In this document: positions 1-12,127 of the stretch, piece by piece
How positions within the stretch are numbered: position 1 is the first letter of the stretch
How the letters are laid out: every line of letters starts with the position of its first letter
NCBI RefSeq assembly: GCF_009727055.1
Contig: NC_052349.1
Location: 50,016,117 to 50,080,116 of the forward strand
Direction: 5' to 3'
DNA length: 64,000 bases
Source: Benincasa hispida
Taxonomy: Eukaryota; Streptophyta; Magnoliopsida; Cucurbitales; Cucurbitaceae
The notes under the pieces: model-generated
The model's input: only the letters and a program-made list of their open reading frames with translations
Databases searched by the model: none
What the model was told of the DNA's origin: nothing
Program-made: the position numbers and the translations under genes

Positions 1-2236
1 ATTTGATAGAGCATGGAATAGTATCTCAACTCTCCGTACCTGGTATACCTCAGTAAAATGGTGTATCCAAGAGGACATGTTCGTTCTATGATGAGTTAAG
101 CTTATTTACATGACTCGTTTTGTGGTTATGCAGTGGATATTGCAACGTATATCCTGAACTGCATTCCCTTCAATGCCAAAACACTTCTCAAGTTATGGAA
201 TGATCGTAAAGCTAGTTTACATCATTTTAGAATCTGGGGTTGTCCAACGTATGTGCTTGAGGCCAATCCTAAGAAATTGGAACCACGTTCTAGGGTATGC
301 CTATTTGTAGGCTACCCCAAGGGAATGAGAGGTGGTTATTTCTTTGATCCTAAAGAAAACAAAGTATTTGTATCGACAAATACTACTTTTCTTGAGGTAA
401 ACCACATAAGGGAACACAAACCTAGAAGTAAAATCGTGTTGAATGAGATTTCCAAAGAAACTATTGAATCTTCAACAAGAGTTTTTGAAGAGCCTAGTAT
501 CTTAACAAGAGTTTTTGAAGTAGGTTCATCTAGTAGGTCAAATCTACCTCAAGTGTTGAGGGAACCTCGCGCAGTGGGAGGGTTGTGAACCCACCTATTC
601 GCTATATGGGTTTAATTGAAATCCTAGCTATGGTAGCTAATGACGAAGTTGAGGATCCATTATCTTACAAGAAGGCAATGGAGGATGTTGACAGAGATGA
701 ATGGATCAAAGCCATGGATCTCGAAATGGAGTCTATGTACTTCAATTCAGTTTGAGATCTTGTAGATCAATCTGATGGGGTTAAACCTACAGGTTGTAAA
801 TGGATCTACAAGAGGAAACGAGGTGCTGATGGGAAGGTGCAAACCTTCAAGGCTGAATTGGTGGCAAAGGGTTATACCCAGGTAGAGGGGGTCGACTATG
901 AGGAGACTTTCTCGCCTGTTGCTATGTTGAAGTCTATACGGATCCTCCTATCCATTGCCTCATATTATGACTATGAGATATGGAAAATGGATGTCAAGAC
1001 TACTTTTCTGAATGGAAATCTTGAGGAGACCATTTATATGGTGCAACCCTAGGGATTCATAATCCAAAGTCAAGAGCAAAAGGTTTGCAAACTTAATTGG
1101 TTCATTTATAGACTAGAACAAACATCTCGATCTTGGAATATAAGATTTGATACTGCAAACAAATCTTATGACTTTGATCAAAACGTTGATGAGTCTTGTG
1201 TCTACGAGAAGATCATCAACAGTTCAGTAGTTTTTCTAGTGTTATATGTAGATGATATCCTACTCATTTTGAATGATGTAGGTTTACTGACTACAGTTAG
1301 GAATTGTCTAGGGACCAATTCCAAATGAAAGATTTGGGAGAGGCTCAGTTTGTTCTAGGTATTCAAATCTTTCGAGATCGAAAAACAAAATGCTAACACT
1401 ATCTCAAGCGTCGTATATTGTCAAGATGTTTGTCAAGTATTCAATGCAGAACTTCAAGAGGGGCTTATTGCCTTTCAGGCATAGAGTTACTTTGTCTAAG
1501 GAACAATGTCCTAAGACACCTTAAGAGGTTGAGGATATGAGACGGAGCCCCTATGCATCTACCGTGGGCAGTTTGATGTATATAATGTTATGTACTAGAC
1601 CTGACATATGCTACGCAATGGGGATAGTTAGTAGATATCAGTCTAATCCAAGATTAGATCACTGGACAGTCGTTAAAAACATCAAGTATCTACAGAGAAC
1701 GAGGGACTACATGCTTATGTCTGGCTCTAAGGATTTGATCCTTATGAGATACACGGACTCTGATTTTTAGACTGATAGGGATTCTAGGAAACCCACATCA
1801 GGGTGTTCACTCTTAACGGAGGGGCAGTAGTATGGCGAAGCACTAAGGAGAGGTGCATCGCAAACTCCACTATGGAGGCTGAGTATGTACCAACTTATGA
1901 AACTGCTAAGGATGCCATTTAGCTCAGGAAATTCTTAACTGATCTGGAAGTTATTCTAGACATGTCAAAGCCTATCACACATTATTGTGATAATAGTGGT
2001 GCTGTGGCTAATTCCCGAGAGCTTAGAAGTCATAAGCACGACAAGCACATATATCATCTCATCTGAGAGATTGTGCATCGAGAAGACGTGATTGTCACGA
2101 AGATAGCTTCAGAGCACAACGTTGCTGATTCGTTTACGAAGGCCCTCATAGCTACAGTGTTTAAAAGTCACCTGCAGAGTATGAGTCTATGGGACAGACC
2201 ACGGCTGGACAAGGGCAAGTGGAAGATATTGTACTA
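1..2236 (+). pseudogene. Ty1/copia pol remnant (copia C): integrase end, reverse transcriptase, RNase H
   Basis: Decayed 3' part of a copia polyprotein; the 5' part lies left of the window. Integrase C-terminal sequence (133-588) has the copia signature HHFRIWGCPTYV and FVGYPKGMRGGYFF. The upstream stretch resembles the catalytic-Glu region (PQxNGVSKR), with an in-frame stop and Lys where Glu is usual. Reverse transcriptase follows (837-1052, ELVAKGYTQVEGVDYEETFSPVA), and the intact catalytic motif YVDDILL lies at 1245-1265. RNase H runs from about 1537 (SPYASTVGSLMYIMLCTRPD) through STMEAEY and HYCDNSGAVA to a stop near 2236 after GKWKILY. Stops near 753, 1050 and 1524 and a frameshift near 1317 make it non-functional. 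The polypurine tract and 3' LTR follow directly. Confidence 0.93.
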
Positions 2237-2310
2237 GGTGTCTTATGCTCTAGTTTATTGTTTTGTGTACTTGTATTTTATTATTTTATACACCCTACTA
2301 GCTTTAAGAC

Positions 2311-2321
2311 AAGTGGGAGAT
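2311..2321 (+). other. Polypurine tract of copia C
   Basis: The purine-rich string AAGTGGGAGAT abuts the TG that starts the 3' LTR. This is the usual plus-strand priming site of copia elements; the same string precedes the 3' LTR of copia B at 37884-37895. Confidence 0.8.
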
Positions 2322-4276
2322 TGTCGGGGTTAATGCCCTAAATCTCGTAGGGTCCTATAGTTTATAAATATTGTATGAACAACTCGTATGTGATTAATAA
2401 TATATGATATTTTATTCACTTTGTCAATAAAATATGTGATATTTTAGTTGCACTAACCACAAACCAATAAACTAACGTCCAAGGTTATCATTGTAACTTA
2501 AACATGTATGTGGAGACATACAGGTGGATCATGTTTAAGTGATAACTTAAATGGTCTGTAGTATATGGATAAGGCTGGATACTTTATCCTGGTGACACTA
2601 CGAGTATGGCTCGCTTTGTAGGTGTTACAATTGTTGTAAAGTGCTCAAATGATCTGATCCTAATCATTCATGTATTAAACATGCGAGTGGGATATTCTAT
2701 ACAAAGGAGTTTGTATAAGACTGGACCACGAAATGTTAGTCTCATTATATAATGTCGTTCATAATAGAGACTTTCATTTCACCAGGATGACCGTAGGTAA
2801 CATGACCTCAATCCTTAGTGAGTTGTAAACTCTTGTCTATGAGGACGGTTCTTTGATTTGTATGGATGAGAGTGGCCAGATCACCGACTTAACAAGCCTA
2901 CCATTTTGGGGATTCGTCTGATTGGGAAGTTGGGAACACAACTACACAAGATGGAGTTCACCCCTTCCCTGAAATAGGAGTAAGTAGATAAATTGCTCTC
3001 TTAAGGGCTGATTTTAGGTATTGAACACTGTGGCGCCACACCCTCCCCTAGCCCGAGAGATGTTTAGTCATAATAAGACAATGATCTATTATTCATTAGA
3101 GGGATCAATGGCATTTAAGGAGTTAGATATAACTACAGGGGCAAAATGGTAATTTGGCCCAACTATACTTACGAGCAATTTGTGAAGGGTCATTGTACTG
3201 TTGATTGGTTATATCTAATGTACATAGAAATACATCTGTAGTGCAAAAGTGCAGTTGTCGGTCTTTAGTGGAGTGCCCGACAGTTAGCGGATGGTGGATA
3301 ATGTAACTAAAGAGTTTAATTAATTATTCATGTACGGTTGAAGCTTCAAGTTACAGGTCCATAAGGTCCCCTTGGTAGCTCAAAAGGATTTAGTTGAGAA
3401 TCAGTTTTTGGGTTAATTTGAATTGTTCAAATTAATAAGAGAGATTTAATTATATATGATATAATTAAATTATTTCAATTATATTTCATATAATTGTCAT
3501 AATGTATTTGATACATTATAGTTTATGAGAGGAAATAAATACTTGAATGAGATTCAACTATATTTTCTATGAATGTGATTCATAGTTGATAAATTTAATA
3601 TAAATATGATTTATATTAAATACCATAAAATAGAGAAAAGAAACTATATTTTATATTGTATATGATACAATATTAAAACTATAGGTTATATGTTATATTT
3701 GATATAACATATAGTCTAATATAAATATAATATGATAAGTTAGTTATCATATTTATTTATATTATTTTATTATTTTGAATAATAACTTCCCTCTTTTCTC
3801 TCCAACTACTTTAGTGGGTGGTTATTGTTTTTGTGGCAAAAGAAATAAAAGAAAATTGCTCTATGCTCAAAGAAACGCATTGGCTGAAGGATTGAGAGTT
3901 GCACAAAAATTCTGTGTGTTCCTCAATCTTCTTCCTCCTAACCAAAATAGTCAAAGTCCACCACTCCTGGGTTCTCACCTTGAGAAAACCAAAGGTTCAT
4001 TGTGGTAGTGTCTACTCTGTTTGATTCGAGAAGTTCTTGAAGAAGGTCTTCAAGAGTTGCCAATTCTGTTTGAGGTTTGTGATTATTCGAGGGATACATG
4101 AAGAGAAAGGTTTTTCAAGGGCAATGTATCTTGAACCTTTTTTCTTGTTTCAAGCATGCTGTAATTTATTTTGAATGCATATCTTGTATGTTCATTGTAG
4201 ATTATGTTTTCAATAATTAATGGAATTTAGACGATTCACTTTCGCTCAAGAATATCTTCAAATACGAGTTCCTTCA
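2322..4276 (+). repeat. 3' LTR of copia C (large LTR family, subfamily 1)
   Basis: LTR of 1955 bp starting TGTCGGGGTTAATGCC and ending GTTCCTTCA. The same family recurs at 34931-36985, 43606 onward, 51912-52435 and 59565-63899 on the plus strand, and at 57600-57965 on the minus strand; matching them fixes both ends. This copy differs from the others in its middle and 3' half. Around 3470-3770 it has AT-rich palindromic blocks built on ATATGATATAAT and lacks the CGATCG-rich array. The CACTA element starts immediately after it. The expected TSD on the right would be GAAAT at 4277-4281; the left partner is outside the window. Confidence 0.88.
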
Positions 4277-4339
4277 GAAATAACCACAAATTCTAAAATA
4301 AAGTACACTTTAAAACAAACACTACAAATGAAAAGGTTA

Positions 4340-5110
4340 ACTTACGTGTTGGTTATATATCTTATATCTACCCATGATGTGCTTATCGAGTCTAGGTAGT
4401 ACACAGTATCATTGTATGCATTTATAGTAAGTCGTGCCCAATGACCACTAGTTAATAAAATATAATTAGTATTTTTATTGCTAATGGAAATTGATAAAAA
4501 CAAAACGTGTTTTCACTCACCTAGGATTAAAAGGGGCAAGAATTATTTGGTTTGCTTCTGAGACCATCAGTTTACTACACAGGTTTCGAGTTTTAACTTC
4601 TTTAGAGTTATATCCAGAGAAAATGAGAGATGGATATACAAAAATGTATTGTGAACTTTCCTTTGAATCATAAAGGATGAGTTCAAGTACCTACAAAAGA
4701 TTTATAACATAAATATAGATGACCAAAATTGGAAAAAACTTCAGAACTAAAGTCTACAAAAGTAATAACATTACTTATGCCATGTAAGCCACCAAAGTCA
4801 TTATCTTGATTTCATCCATGTTACAAAAGTTAATTATGTCCTCTTGCAGGACACAACTTTTTTGACTGATGCTAAAAAGTCCAACTGGAAGTTGTAAAGA
4901 AATACTAGACTCTTTGGCCATCACCTTCTCAGTATATCTAAGAATGGATTTCAAAGATATCAAAAGAATCGATGTTGATTCACTAACTTCTTTTTTCTTA
5001 GTCATTTCCATTGAAGATTTCTCCTGATGCAGTAAAATCATAGCAAGAAAAGTAAATAAAGCAAAAAAAATTAGACATTTGATGAACTTAATTGATTTTA
5101 TTAGTGTCAC
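4340..5110 (-). pseudogene. Ulp1-like (C48) cysteine protease domain of the CACTA element, C-terminally truncated
   Basis: Three exon-like blocks on the minus strand. Block 1 (about 5060-4780) ends with LPVGLFSISQKSCVLQEDI and NFCNMDEIKIMTLVAYM, like the entry helix of C48 domains in plant CACTA proteins. Block 2 (about 4690-4515) reads LYDSKESSQYIFVYP and ends NQIILAPFNPR before a GTGAGT donor. Block 3 (about 4455-4345) reads GHWARLTINAYNDTVYYLD and ends before GTAAGT. The catalytic His is in GHW and the LDS motif follows. The usual C-terminal Gln and Cys region is not seen; copia C starts just beyond. Ulp1-family proteases cleave SUMO-like tags, but their role in CACTA elements is unsettled. 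The identification rests on motif recall, not a search. Confidence 0.68.
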
Positions 5111-5129
5111 TTACCTTAAAGATTTTCAA

Positions 5130-6500
5130 ATCTTCTGCGTTGCAATTTACATTCATCTTTATCTTGTCTCTTCGTTTCTCTAGGGACTTAATCTCCTCCA
5201 CCTTAATCTTCTCTTTCTGTTTCTTTTCATATGCAGTCTTCATCTTGTCTTTTTGTTTATCTTGAGATTCAATCTCATCTGCAAAAAATTGCTAGGAGCA
5301 ACTTTCATGTCCAGAAAATGCTGTAGAAGATGACATTTGAAAATGAGCTTCTAATTCTCTAACATGTTGATGAAGTCCTTCATTCTCACTTACAATTTTC
5401 TTATTTTCATCATTCCCATGTTTGATTTTTGTTTCACTTATGAAAGTAAGTTGTTGGAGTAACAAAACTGCCAACCCTACGCACACGCCCGCGCCTTTCT
5501 TGAGTACCCAAAGCTTATGTTAAGACATCATTGGGAGATTAATGTTTGTGGCACAATGGATGTGTATTATTCTTTGAGATATCATCCTAAAAAGAAATGA
5601 AATTTAATATAATTAAGCTATATGTCATATACTTCATGTAAATTTAATACTTGTCTTACTATTCGATTGACGACTTCCTGAACATCTTCATTTTCATATT
5701 CTCTTTTCTTATTAACTCGAGCCTTCTTCCATAGGTTAGCTCGATTGAAATCACTTTCATTTGAAGATAATTTCTTCTATATTCAAATGAAGAAAAAAAT
5801 AGATATTTTGATAAATTTAGGAATCGTGAGAACATATACTAAATTCTTACCATCTCCTCAACAAGGTTAGCACAAACTTTCCTTGAAATTCGAGGATGTA
5901 CTTATTCTTAGATCAACGTTCTTGTTGCAAGCGTCTTTTTTATTATACAAACGTAATGATTATTATTAGGAATGGCATCACAAATATTTATAAAATTAAA
6001 TCAATAATATACCTAAAACTTTACACACAATCTCAATCTTATAAACTCTTCCCAATGACTTTGATCAATAAGTGAATACTTTTCTTGTGGATTTATTAGA
6101 AGTTGAGGTTCATCTTTAAACGACATAATGTATTTTGTTGTTAACCAATTCTTAAATTGACAAAAAGCTATACCTGCAGTTTTAATATTCTTCCTAGATC
6201 TTGTATCAATTACAAAGGCGGCCTAAACATTGAAAAGTTAGTGAAAACATTATATATAAATCTACAGTATTATCAAGACAAAAAGTTGAATATATATACC
6301 TCAACTGTACTGTATATCTTATCTTTCAACACGGTAGGCACACGTTTCCAAGATGTATATATAATAGGTACATGATAATGCATAAAGAACCCAATGAAAG
6401 ACTTTAACTTAGCTCCATTTTCACCAATGGGTACGCCATCCTCATTGTATTCCACAAACTTCTTTTCTCCCGCACTCTTAATATGTGTTACATCAAACAT
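5130..6500 (-). pseudogene. Transposase_24-like (Ptta/En/Spm) segment with coiled-coil tail
   Basis: Broken coding blocks in several frames. About 6160-6030 reads FKNWLTTKYIMSFKDEPQLL then SLIDQSHWEEFI. About 5930-5850 gives RISRKVCANLVEEM after a frame change, and about 5790-5650 gives RANLWKKARVNKKREYENED. These follow the order of plant Transposase_24 proteins, whose usual core is close to HRISRKGYANLxEEM. A Glu/Lys/Gln-rich stretch at 5450-5290 (NKKIVSENEGLHQHVRELEA) looks like the coiled coil that often closes this region. It sits between DUF4216 and the Ulp1-like block, which is normal for these elements. Whether it was part of one protein or a second ORF cannot be decided. Confidence 0.62.
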
Positions 6501-6767
6501 AATAGTATCTTCGTGTTCTCTCTTCTTTTAATTGGAAGTTTCATTTGATCTAACAACTACTAGTTCTTTATCACTAAGCTTTAAATCTTCATCACCCACT
6601 GTACTATGCTCCATGTGAAATATAAATAAAAATCTGGCAAACAAATTTAAGAGACAATTAGCATTGTATACATATAAAACAAACAAAAAATAAAATGTGA
6701 TTGATAAAAATTATAAATTAAAAAAACAATTATCGTATTACACAATATAGAACTTACCCATAAAATG

Positions 6768-7229
6768 TTATGTAGGTGTCCATGTGCCCTCACAATTCGA
6801 CTGTACATATGTTGACATGTTCTCTTCCAAGTCATCATGTACATCAACATTCAACATATCATTGGGTATTCCTTGATAGTGTAATATTGTATCTCCAAGT
6901 TCAGAGTCATTATATTTATCTTCAAAGTCCCTTTGTGGTGGGGTAAGCACAATTGACCATCTAACATCACTTGGATCCTCAACATAAAATACGTGTCTTG
7001 CTTGGGTTGCTAGTATAAAAGAATCAGAGTTATGACCTATTCTATTTAAATCAACTAAGATAAAACTGAGCTCATTGATTTTTCTACCACTATTATTCTC
7101 AACCCAATCACATCTAAACACAACAACATTAAACGTATGATAATTTAGTTCCCATATCTCTTGTATCACTCCATAAAAAGACATATCTCCAATGATGGGA
7201 TTTTTATCTTTTGAACTAGACTCTTGCAT
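6768..7229 (-). pseudogene. DUF4216 domain of CACTA transposase
   Basis: Open frame of 153 codons reading YGVIQEIWELNYHTFNVVVF, then FRCDWVENNSG and FILATQARHVFYVEDPSD. These are hallmarks of DUF4216, the domain after DUF4218 in plant CACTA transposases; its function is unknown. An intron-like gap (about 7230-7675) separates it from the DUF4218 block. The open frame probably reflects recent loss rather than selection, since the neighbouring blocks are frameshifted. Confidence 0.8.
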
Positions 7230-7675
7230 CGTTTTTGCAACTAAACTAACTCCACTATTTTGTACACTTCGACCCTTATCACAAGAATTTGTGTGATAGA
7301 GACATCCATAATTACGTAACTACCATACGTAATCACGAAAGGATGAGGACCATGAGCAATCCACCTCAAGTTATCTGAAACTTTAGTATTTCCCATTTCA
7401 AGCTCAGTTGCAACCTACCATGAGAATTTTCATTCCAACTCAGGCATTAAAAAGTGTATGTAAAATAATAGATTGAACATTTTACCTTTTCTCGTAGCCA
7501 AGATATAAAAATCCAATTATGTTCCTTTTGAATCGATTTCTGATTTTTGGACTTATTTCAATGTTGCAATTGCAAAGCCATCATATGTTTTCTTTGGTGA
7601 ACATTGAAACATTGTATAGTTAGATTTATATCATAAAATTAGATGAAAAAATAAAACCAAAATCATTGAAAAAGC

Positions 7676-8252
7676 TTACTCTAAATATGGTTGCACATCA
7701 ATTGTATTTTCCAAAACATACCGATGAACTTGATATAAAAGTTCTTGTTTAGGTTTGAAAGAAACTCCTTTGAACAATGATCTACCAATATTTGAATTGT
7801 CTAAATAGTCTTGTGAATTATAAGTGTCAACCCTAATAGGATCTACTCTAGACAGGAAATCTGAACAAAATTCAATGGCTTCTTCTACTATATAACTTTC
7901 AACAATACAACCTTCTAGACGATATCTATTTCTCACGGAGTTTTTAATGACTTTTATGAATCTTTCAAAGGAATACATCCATCATAGATATATAGGCCCA
8001 CAAAGTTTGACTTCCCTAACTATGTATGCTGTGAGATGCACCATAATTGTGAAAAATAAAGGAGGAAAATACTTCTCCAATAAACATAATATAAGCACAA
8101 TATCTTCTTCCAACTTTTCTAATTGTTGCACATCTAGGACCTTGTTGCATACCGAATTGAAAAATATACACAATCGAGTTATGGCATACCGAACATGTTT
8201 TAATAGCTTTGATCTTATCAAAATAGGAAATAATTGTTGTAAGAGAACATGA
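7676..8252 (-). pseudogene. DUF4218 domain of CACTA transposase
   Basis: Two open pieces. The first (8221-7982) reads LLKHVRYAITRLCIFFNSVC, then VLILCLLEKYFPPLFFTIMV and HLTAYIVREVKLCGPIYL. The second (7978-7676) reads MYSFERFIKVIKNSVRNRYR and continues EGCIVESYIVEEAIEFCSDF. The KHVRYAITRL and FFxIMVHLTxxLVREVxLCGP motifs identify DUF4218, the segment downstream of the TNP2 catalytic core. One stop or frame shift separates the pieces at about 7980. Confidence 0.82.
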
Positions 8253-8354
8253 AAATCGTGAGATTTTAAACTATTAGGCTTAAATCTGTCATCGACACAA
8301 GGTTTTTAACATTCAAAGAGTAACCTTCAGGAACCTTTATTCCTGGCAATATCT

Positions 8355-10157
8355 TTAAAACACGACTTTTTTCTTCCTTTGTAAGTGTATAACACACGGG
8401 AGGAATGAAGATTTTTCTGTCGCCGCTAACAGGTGCAACTCTAGTCGAATTTTTAAATGAACTAAATCACGTTTAGCATCCAATCCATCCTTACTTTTCC
8501 CTAGAATATCAAGAAGCATACCTAAGATATTCATGCAAACATTTTTTTTAATGTGCATCACATTTAAAAAATGCCTTATATGAAGATCTTTCCAGTATGG
8601 CAGTTGAAAAAAAGAAGACAACTTATTCCAACAAATCTTTGAACTTCCTTTCGTGGTTTGTTTTTTTTATTATTGTTCTTCTTTCCTTTAGGAAATTCAA
8701 GATCTTTGATTTTTAAATATATACCTTCCTCAGATAGTGGTTTTGGAATTGTACCAAGTTTCTTTTGACCGTTAAATGACTTTTTTTGGGGCCGGTATGG
8801 ATGATTTTGTGCTATAAATCTTCGATGTTCAAGGTATGCCATTTTCCCCCATATTTCAATCTTATAGAAGACATATTATCTCCACAAATTGGACACGCCT
8901 TATACCCTTTCACATAACATCCACTTAGGTTACCATATGCAGGAAAATCGTTGATTGTCCACAACAAAACTGACCGTAAGTTGAATAGTTCTTCTCGATA
9001 AATATCATAACATTCAACACCACTTTCCCATAAAAGTTTTAAATCTTCAATTAGTGGTGCTAAGTATGTACCAATGTCGTCCCCGGGTAGTTTTGGACCC
9101 GAAATCAACATTGATAGCATCATGTACTTTCTTATCATACACAATCATGGTGGAAGATTATGAATAACCATCATTATAGGACAACAACTATATTTAGAAC
9201 TCATTTTACTATGTGCATTTACTCCATCGGCTGAAATGCTAAACAAAGATTCCTAGGTTTAGAAACGAAGTCTGGGCATTTAGAGTCTACTAACTTCCAA
9301 GCTGGAGAGTTTTCTGGATGTTGTAACTTACATTTACACTTCTTTCATCAACATGCCAAGTCAAGTTGTTAGCACAATCAATACTTCTAAAAAGCCTTTT
9401 GAATCGTGGAATTGGTGGAAAGTACCATATCACTTTTGAAGATATTTGTTTTTTCCCATACTTTGTATCCTTTCCGTTTTTCCATCTTGAGTCACCACAT
9501 TCAGAACATTCAATTTCATCTGCATATTCTTTTCTATACAAACAACAATCATTAGGGCATGATGAATCTTCTCACATTCCATTCCTAGTGCACCTAAAGT
9601 TTTCTTTGCTTCATACATTGACTTTGGGAGCTCATTGCTAGTGGGCAAAATTTTCTTTAAGGTTTTGAGTAGTTCTGAAAAATTAGTATCACTTCATTCA
9701 TATCTAACTTTTAAATTATACCATATGACTAATATAGACAACTTAGTGTATTTTTTGCACCCTTCGTATAATGGTTTTTCAGCATCATTAAGCAACTTCT
9801 CAAATCCATTCGAATTTCTTGAATATTCCTCGTGAGCAACTTTAACCATTTCTTTTAAACTTCCTACATCAGTCTCTTCATATATATGGGTGACAAACTT
9901 AAAAGATTCTCCACAAAATGATGAGTTAGGAAGTTTTTCCCCATGCCAAAACCAAATTTTATAACTTTTATCAATCTCATTGACATATAATGATCTCTAA
10001 TATCCTTGCTACTATGCTTTTCACAATTCCCACATTTCAAACAAAGGCAATGAATATAAGAGCTATTTGTATTAGAAAATCCAAGTTTTATGAAGTTTTC
10101 CACACACAATTCATAATCTTTGTATAATCTACACCTGTGCAACCATGATTTATCCAT
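8355..10157 (-). pseudogene. TNP2-type CACTA transposase with N-terminal transposase-associated domain
   Basis: The start is at 10157 (MDKSWLHRCRLYKDYELCVE), as in the transposase-associated domain, followed by CLKCGNCEKHSSKDIRDH. Downstream come LLNDAEKPLYEGCKKYTKLS, LPKSMYEAKKTLGALGMECE, CSECGDSRWKNGKDTKYGKK, VIWYFPPIPRFKRLFRS, ADGVNAHS (the Asp in this motif is a likely catalytic residue), YMMLSMLISGPKLPGDDIGT, YLAPLIEDLKLLWESGVECY, NDFPAYGNLSGCYVKGYKAC and LNVMHIKKNVCMNILGMLLD. A 1-bp deletion near 9565 and further frame changes near 9300, 9240 and 9150 break it. It would have excised and reinserted the element by binding its terminal and subterminal sequences. Gypsy-1 sits 116 bp upstream of the start codon. 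Confidence 0.88.
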
Positions 10158-10273
10158 GATTGTAAATCTAGTAAGAAAAGATGATAAACAATGATCAACT
10201 TCAAAACACAAGTTATAGAAAACAAACAAGTTCCCAATACATACAACTTGTCATTTCTAGCTTTATAATATTC

Positions 10274-11964
10274 TGAAAACGGGCAGAAATACACGTTATT
10301 ATAGCACAAAGTTATAAAATAATGCAGGATTGCGACGATAAAAATATACAATATTGCGTCAAAAAGCATTAAGTTCACAACATTGCGATCGCATGCGTCC
10401 ATCGCATTAAAACAGCTAACTTATGTATTTTTGTGCATAAAATGTGTTGACACAAGGTAGAAATGCGATCCAAGGAAATTAACGTCCGAGCGCATTAAGA
10501 GATTGTGTTAATGCAAGGCTATGTGATCATTTGCGCTCGCGAATATCTGCTCGACAAGGTTCCATATAGAGTCGGTGCATCATGGTGAGGGCATCTGGGT
10601 GAAAAGCATAATAAATTACGATGGGACAGAAAGCTAATGACGGTCGATTCCGAATTAAGTTGACAAGCCGTTAACGACCTATTGTAGCAAGTTCACTCAA
10701 ACTTTTCGGTGACAACTATTTGGCGTATCAGACAGAGAATTAAGTCATCCATCAGTGTAATCATAAGAGAGAAGAAGCCTTTCACCCCGAAGCTCTTATA
10801 AAATACCGAAGGCCAACCTTCAGTAAAAGCAGTTCGTTCAGTTCGATAATTTTCTCCATAGATAGAAGTAGCCTTGTTCATAGTTTTCTTATACTTAGAA
10901 GGCGGAGTGAGAGAAGGGAAGAGACGTCGGAAGATCGCCCTGGTCAGCTCGAAAGAGAACCTAGGAGGCGTGGAAAAATAGAGAGAGGGTTGACTCTTGC
11001 GAGAGCAAGATTATCTTTTGAGCAAAGTAGAGAAGAACAATGTAAAAGCCTTGGGAAGCAAGAGATTGCTTCCATGCTCTTTATTCTTATTCCACATTGT
11101 CATTTTGTATTTCAATTATATATCTATAAAATGGAACTTGCTTATCTACATCTGTTCACTCTCTTTAAAACATGCATGAGTAGCTAAATCTATCGAATGG
11201 GTTGAGAAGAACCTAGCTAACATGACCTAGGATTTTCATTGCATGCGATCGTCTTGTCTTATGTTGAGTCCATCAACCCTTTAGAGCTACTAGAGAGAGA
11301 GTCTAAAGAAATAACCTAAGACTTGAGAGAGCTAGGTTAGAATCTAGACTCGAGAAAGCAAGATTAGATCTGCATAAGCAAGAGATAGAGACTTAGAGTT
11401 AAGCTCTGTTTGTCAACATGCATTGCAAGCACCCTAGAGATAGGTTATGGTATTATGCGGTCGCCTTGTATGTGTGTATGTCAATCGCCATCGCATAGAC
11501 AAGAATAGAGGCTTATGTGTAAGTCCTATAGACATCATCGCATATATCGCATGCATTCTAAAATTAGAAGCCGTGGCATTTGCATTGAGAGATGATTTGC
11601 TATTGTATGTGTGTAGCATGATCGCATAACATGAACGCAATCCTAGGAAGTGTTAGCTAAACCCCTTCTCAACCTGTTCTCCCGCATATTTATCGCATCT
11701 TCCGTAATATTAACTCTTTTCTTAACTCTGCTGCATACATTTTTACTGTAAACAACAACCCAACCAACTCTTTGATTTATTGTTACAGCAAAATCTAAAA
11801 ATTACCACCGCATATTGTTTTCCTTAGTCTCTGAGTTCGACCCTGGGCTTACCAAGAAACTCAGCAGGATTTATACTTGGGTCCTGCTGAGAAAACTTGT
11901 TTGCATAACGCATTTTACACCAACGCATCCTAATCCATTATTTCATCACATAAAATAACCATCA
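10274..11964 (+). repeat. 5' LTR of gypsy-1
   Basis: Starts TGAAAACGGGCAG, matching TGATAACGGGCAG at 19267, and ends CATCA before the primer site. It is rich in TGCGATCGCATGCG-like words. The stretch at 10780-10830 (AAGCTCTTATAAAATACCG) looks like a TATA region: the 3' LTR has CTCTATAAATACTG at the same place, a better TATA box. Small indels and substitutions separate the two LTRs, showing this is not a very recent insertion. Confidence 0.9.
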
Positions 11965-11970
11965 AGTTTT

Positions 11971-11988
11971 TGGCACCGTTGCCGGGGA
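11971..11988 (+). other. Primer binding site for tRNA-Asp (gypsy-1)
   Basis: TGGCACCGTTGCCGGGGA, 6 bp after the 5' LTR. It matches the complement of the plant tRNA-Asp 3' end (TGGCGCCGTTGCCGGGGA) except for one G-to-A change. This is the primer site typical of Athila-type elements. Confidence 0.88.
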
Positions 11989-12127
11989 CTTCAACAATAC
12001 ATTGTGCTGACAGTAATTTCCTAATTTTCTTTGCAGCTTTCACTCTCTGGAAAATTACAACCAAGATATTGAAAGAACGTTCCGACGAAGATTGAGAGAT
12101 AGCCGACAACAACAAGAGAAAGATAAC

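Noticed and set aside
4320..4334. CACTACAAATGAAAA as the left CACTA terminus
   Set aside because: It lies in an intron-like gap directly beside the Ulp1-like exons; the flanking 3 bp do not match those at 22258, and the subterminal words are absent. A chance match is more likely.
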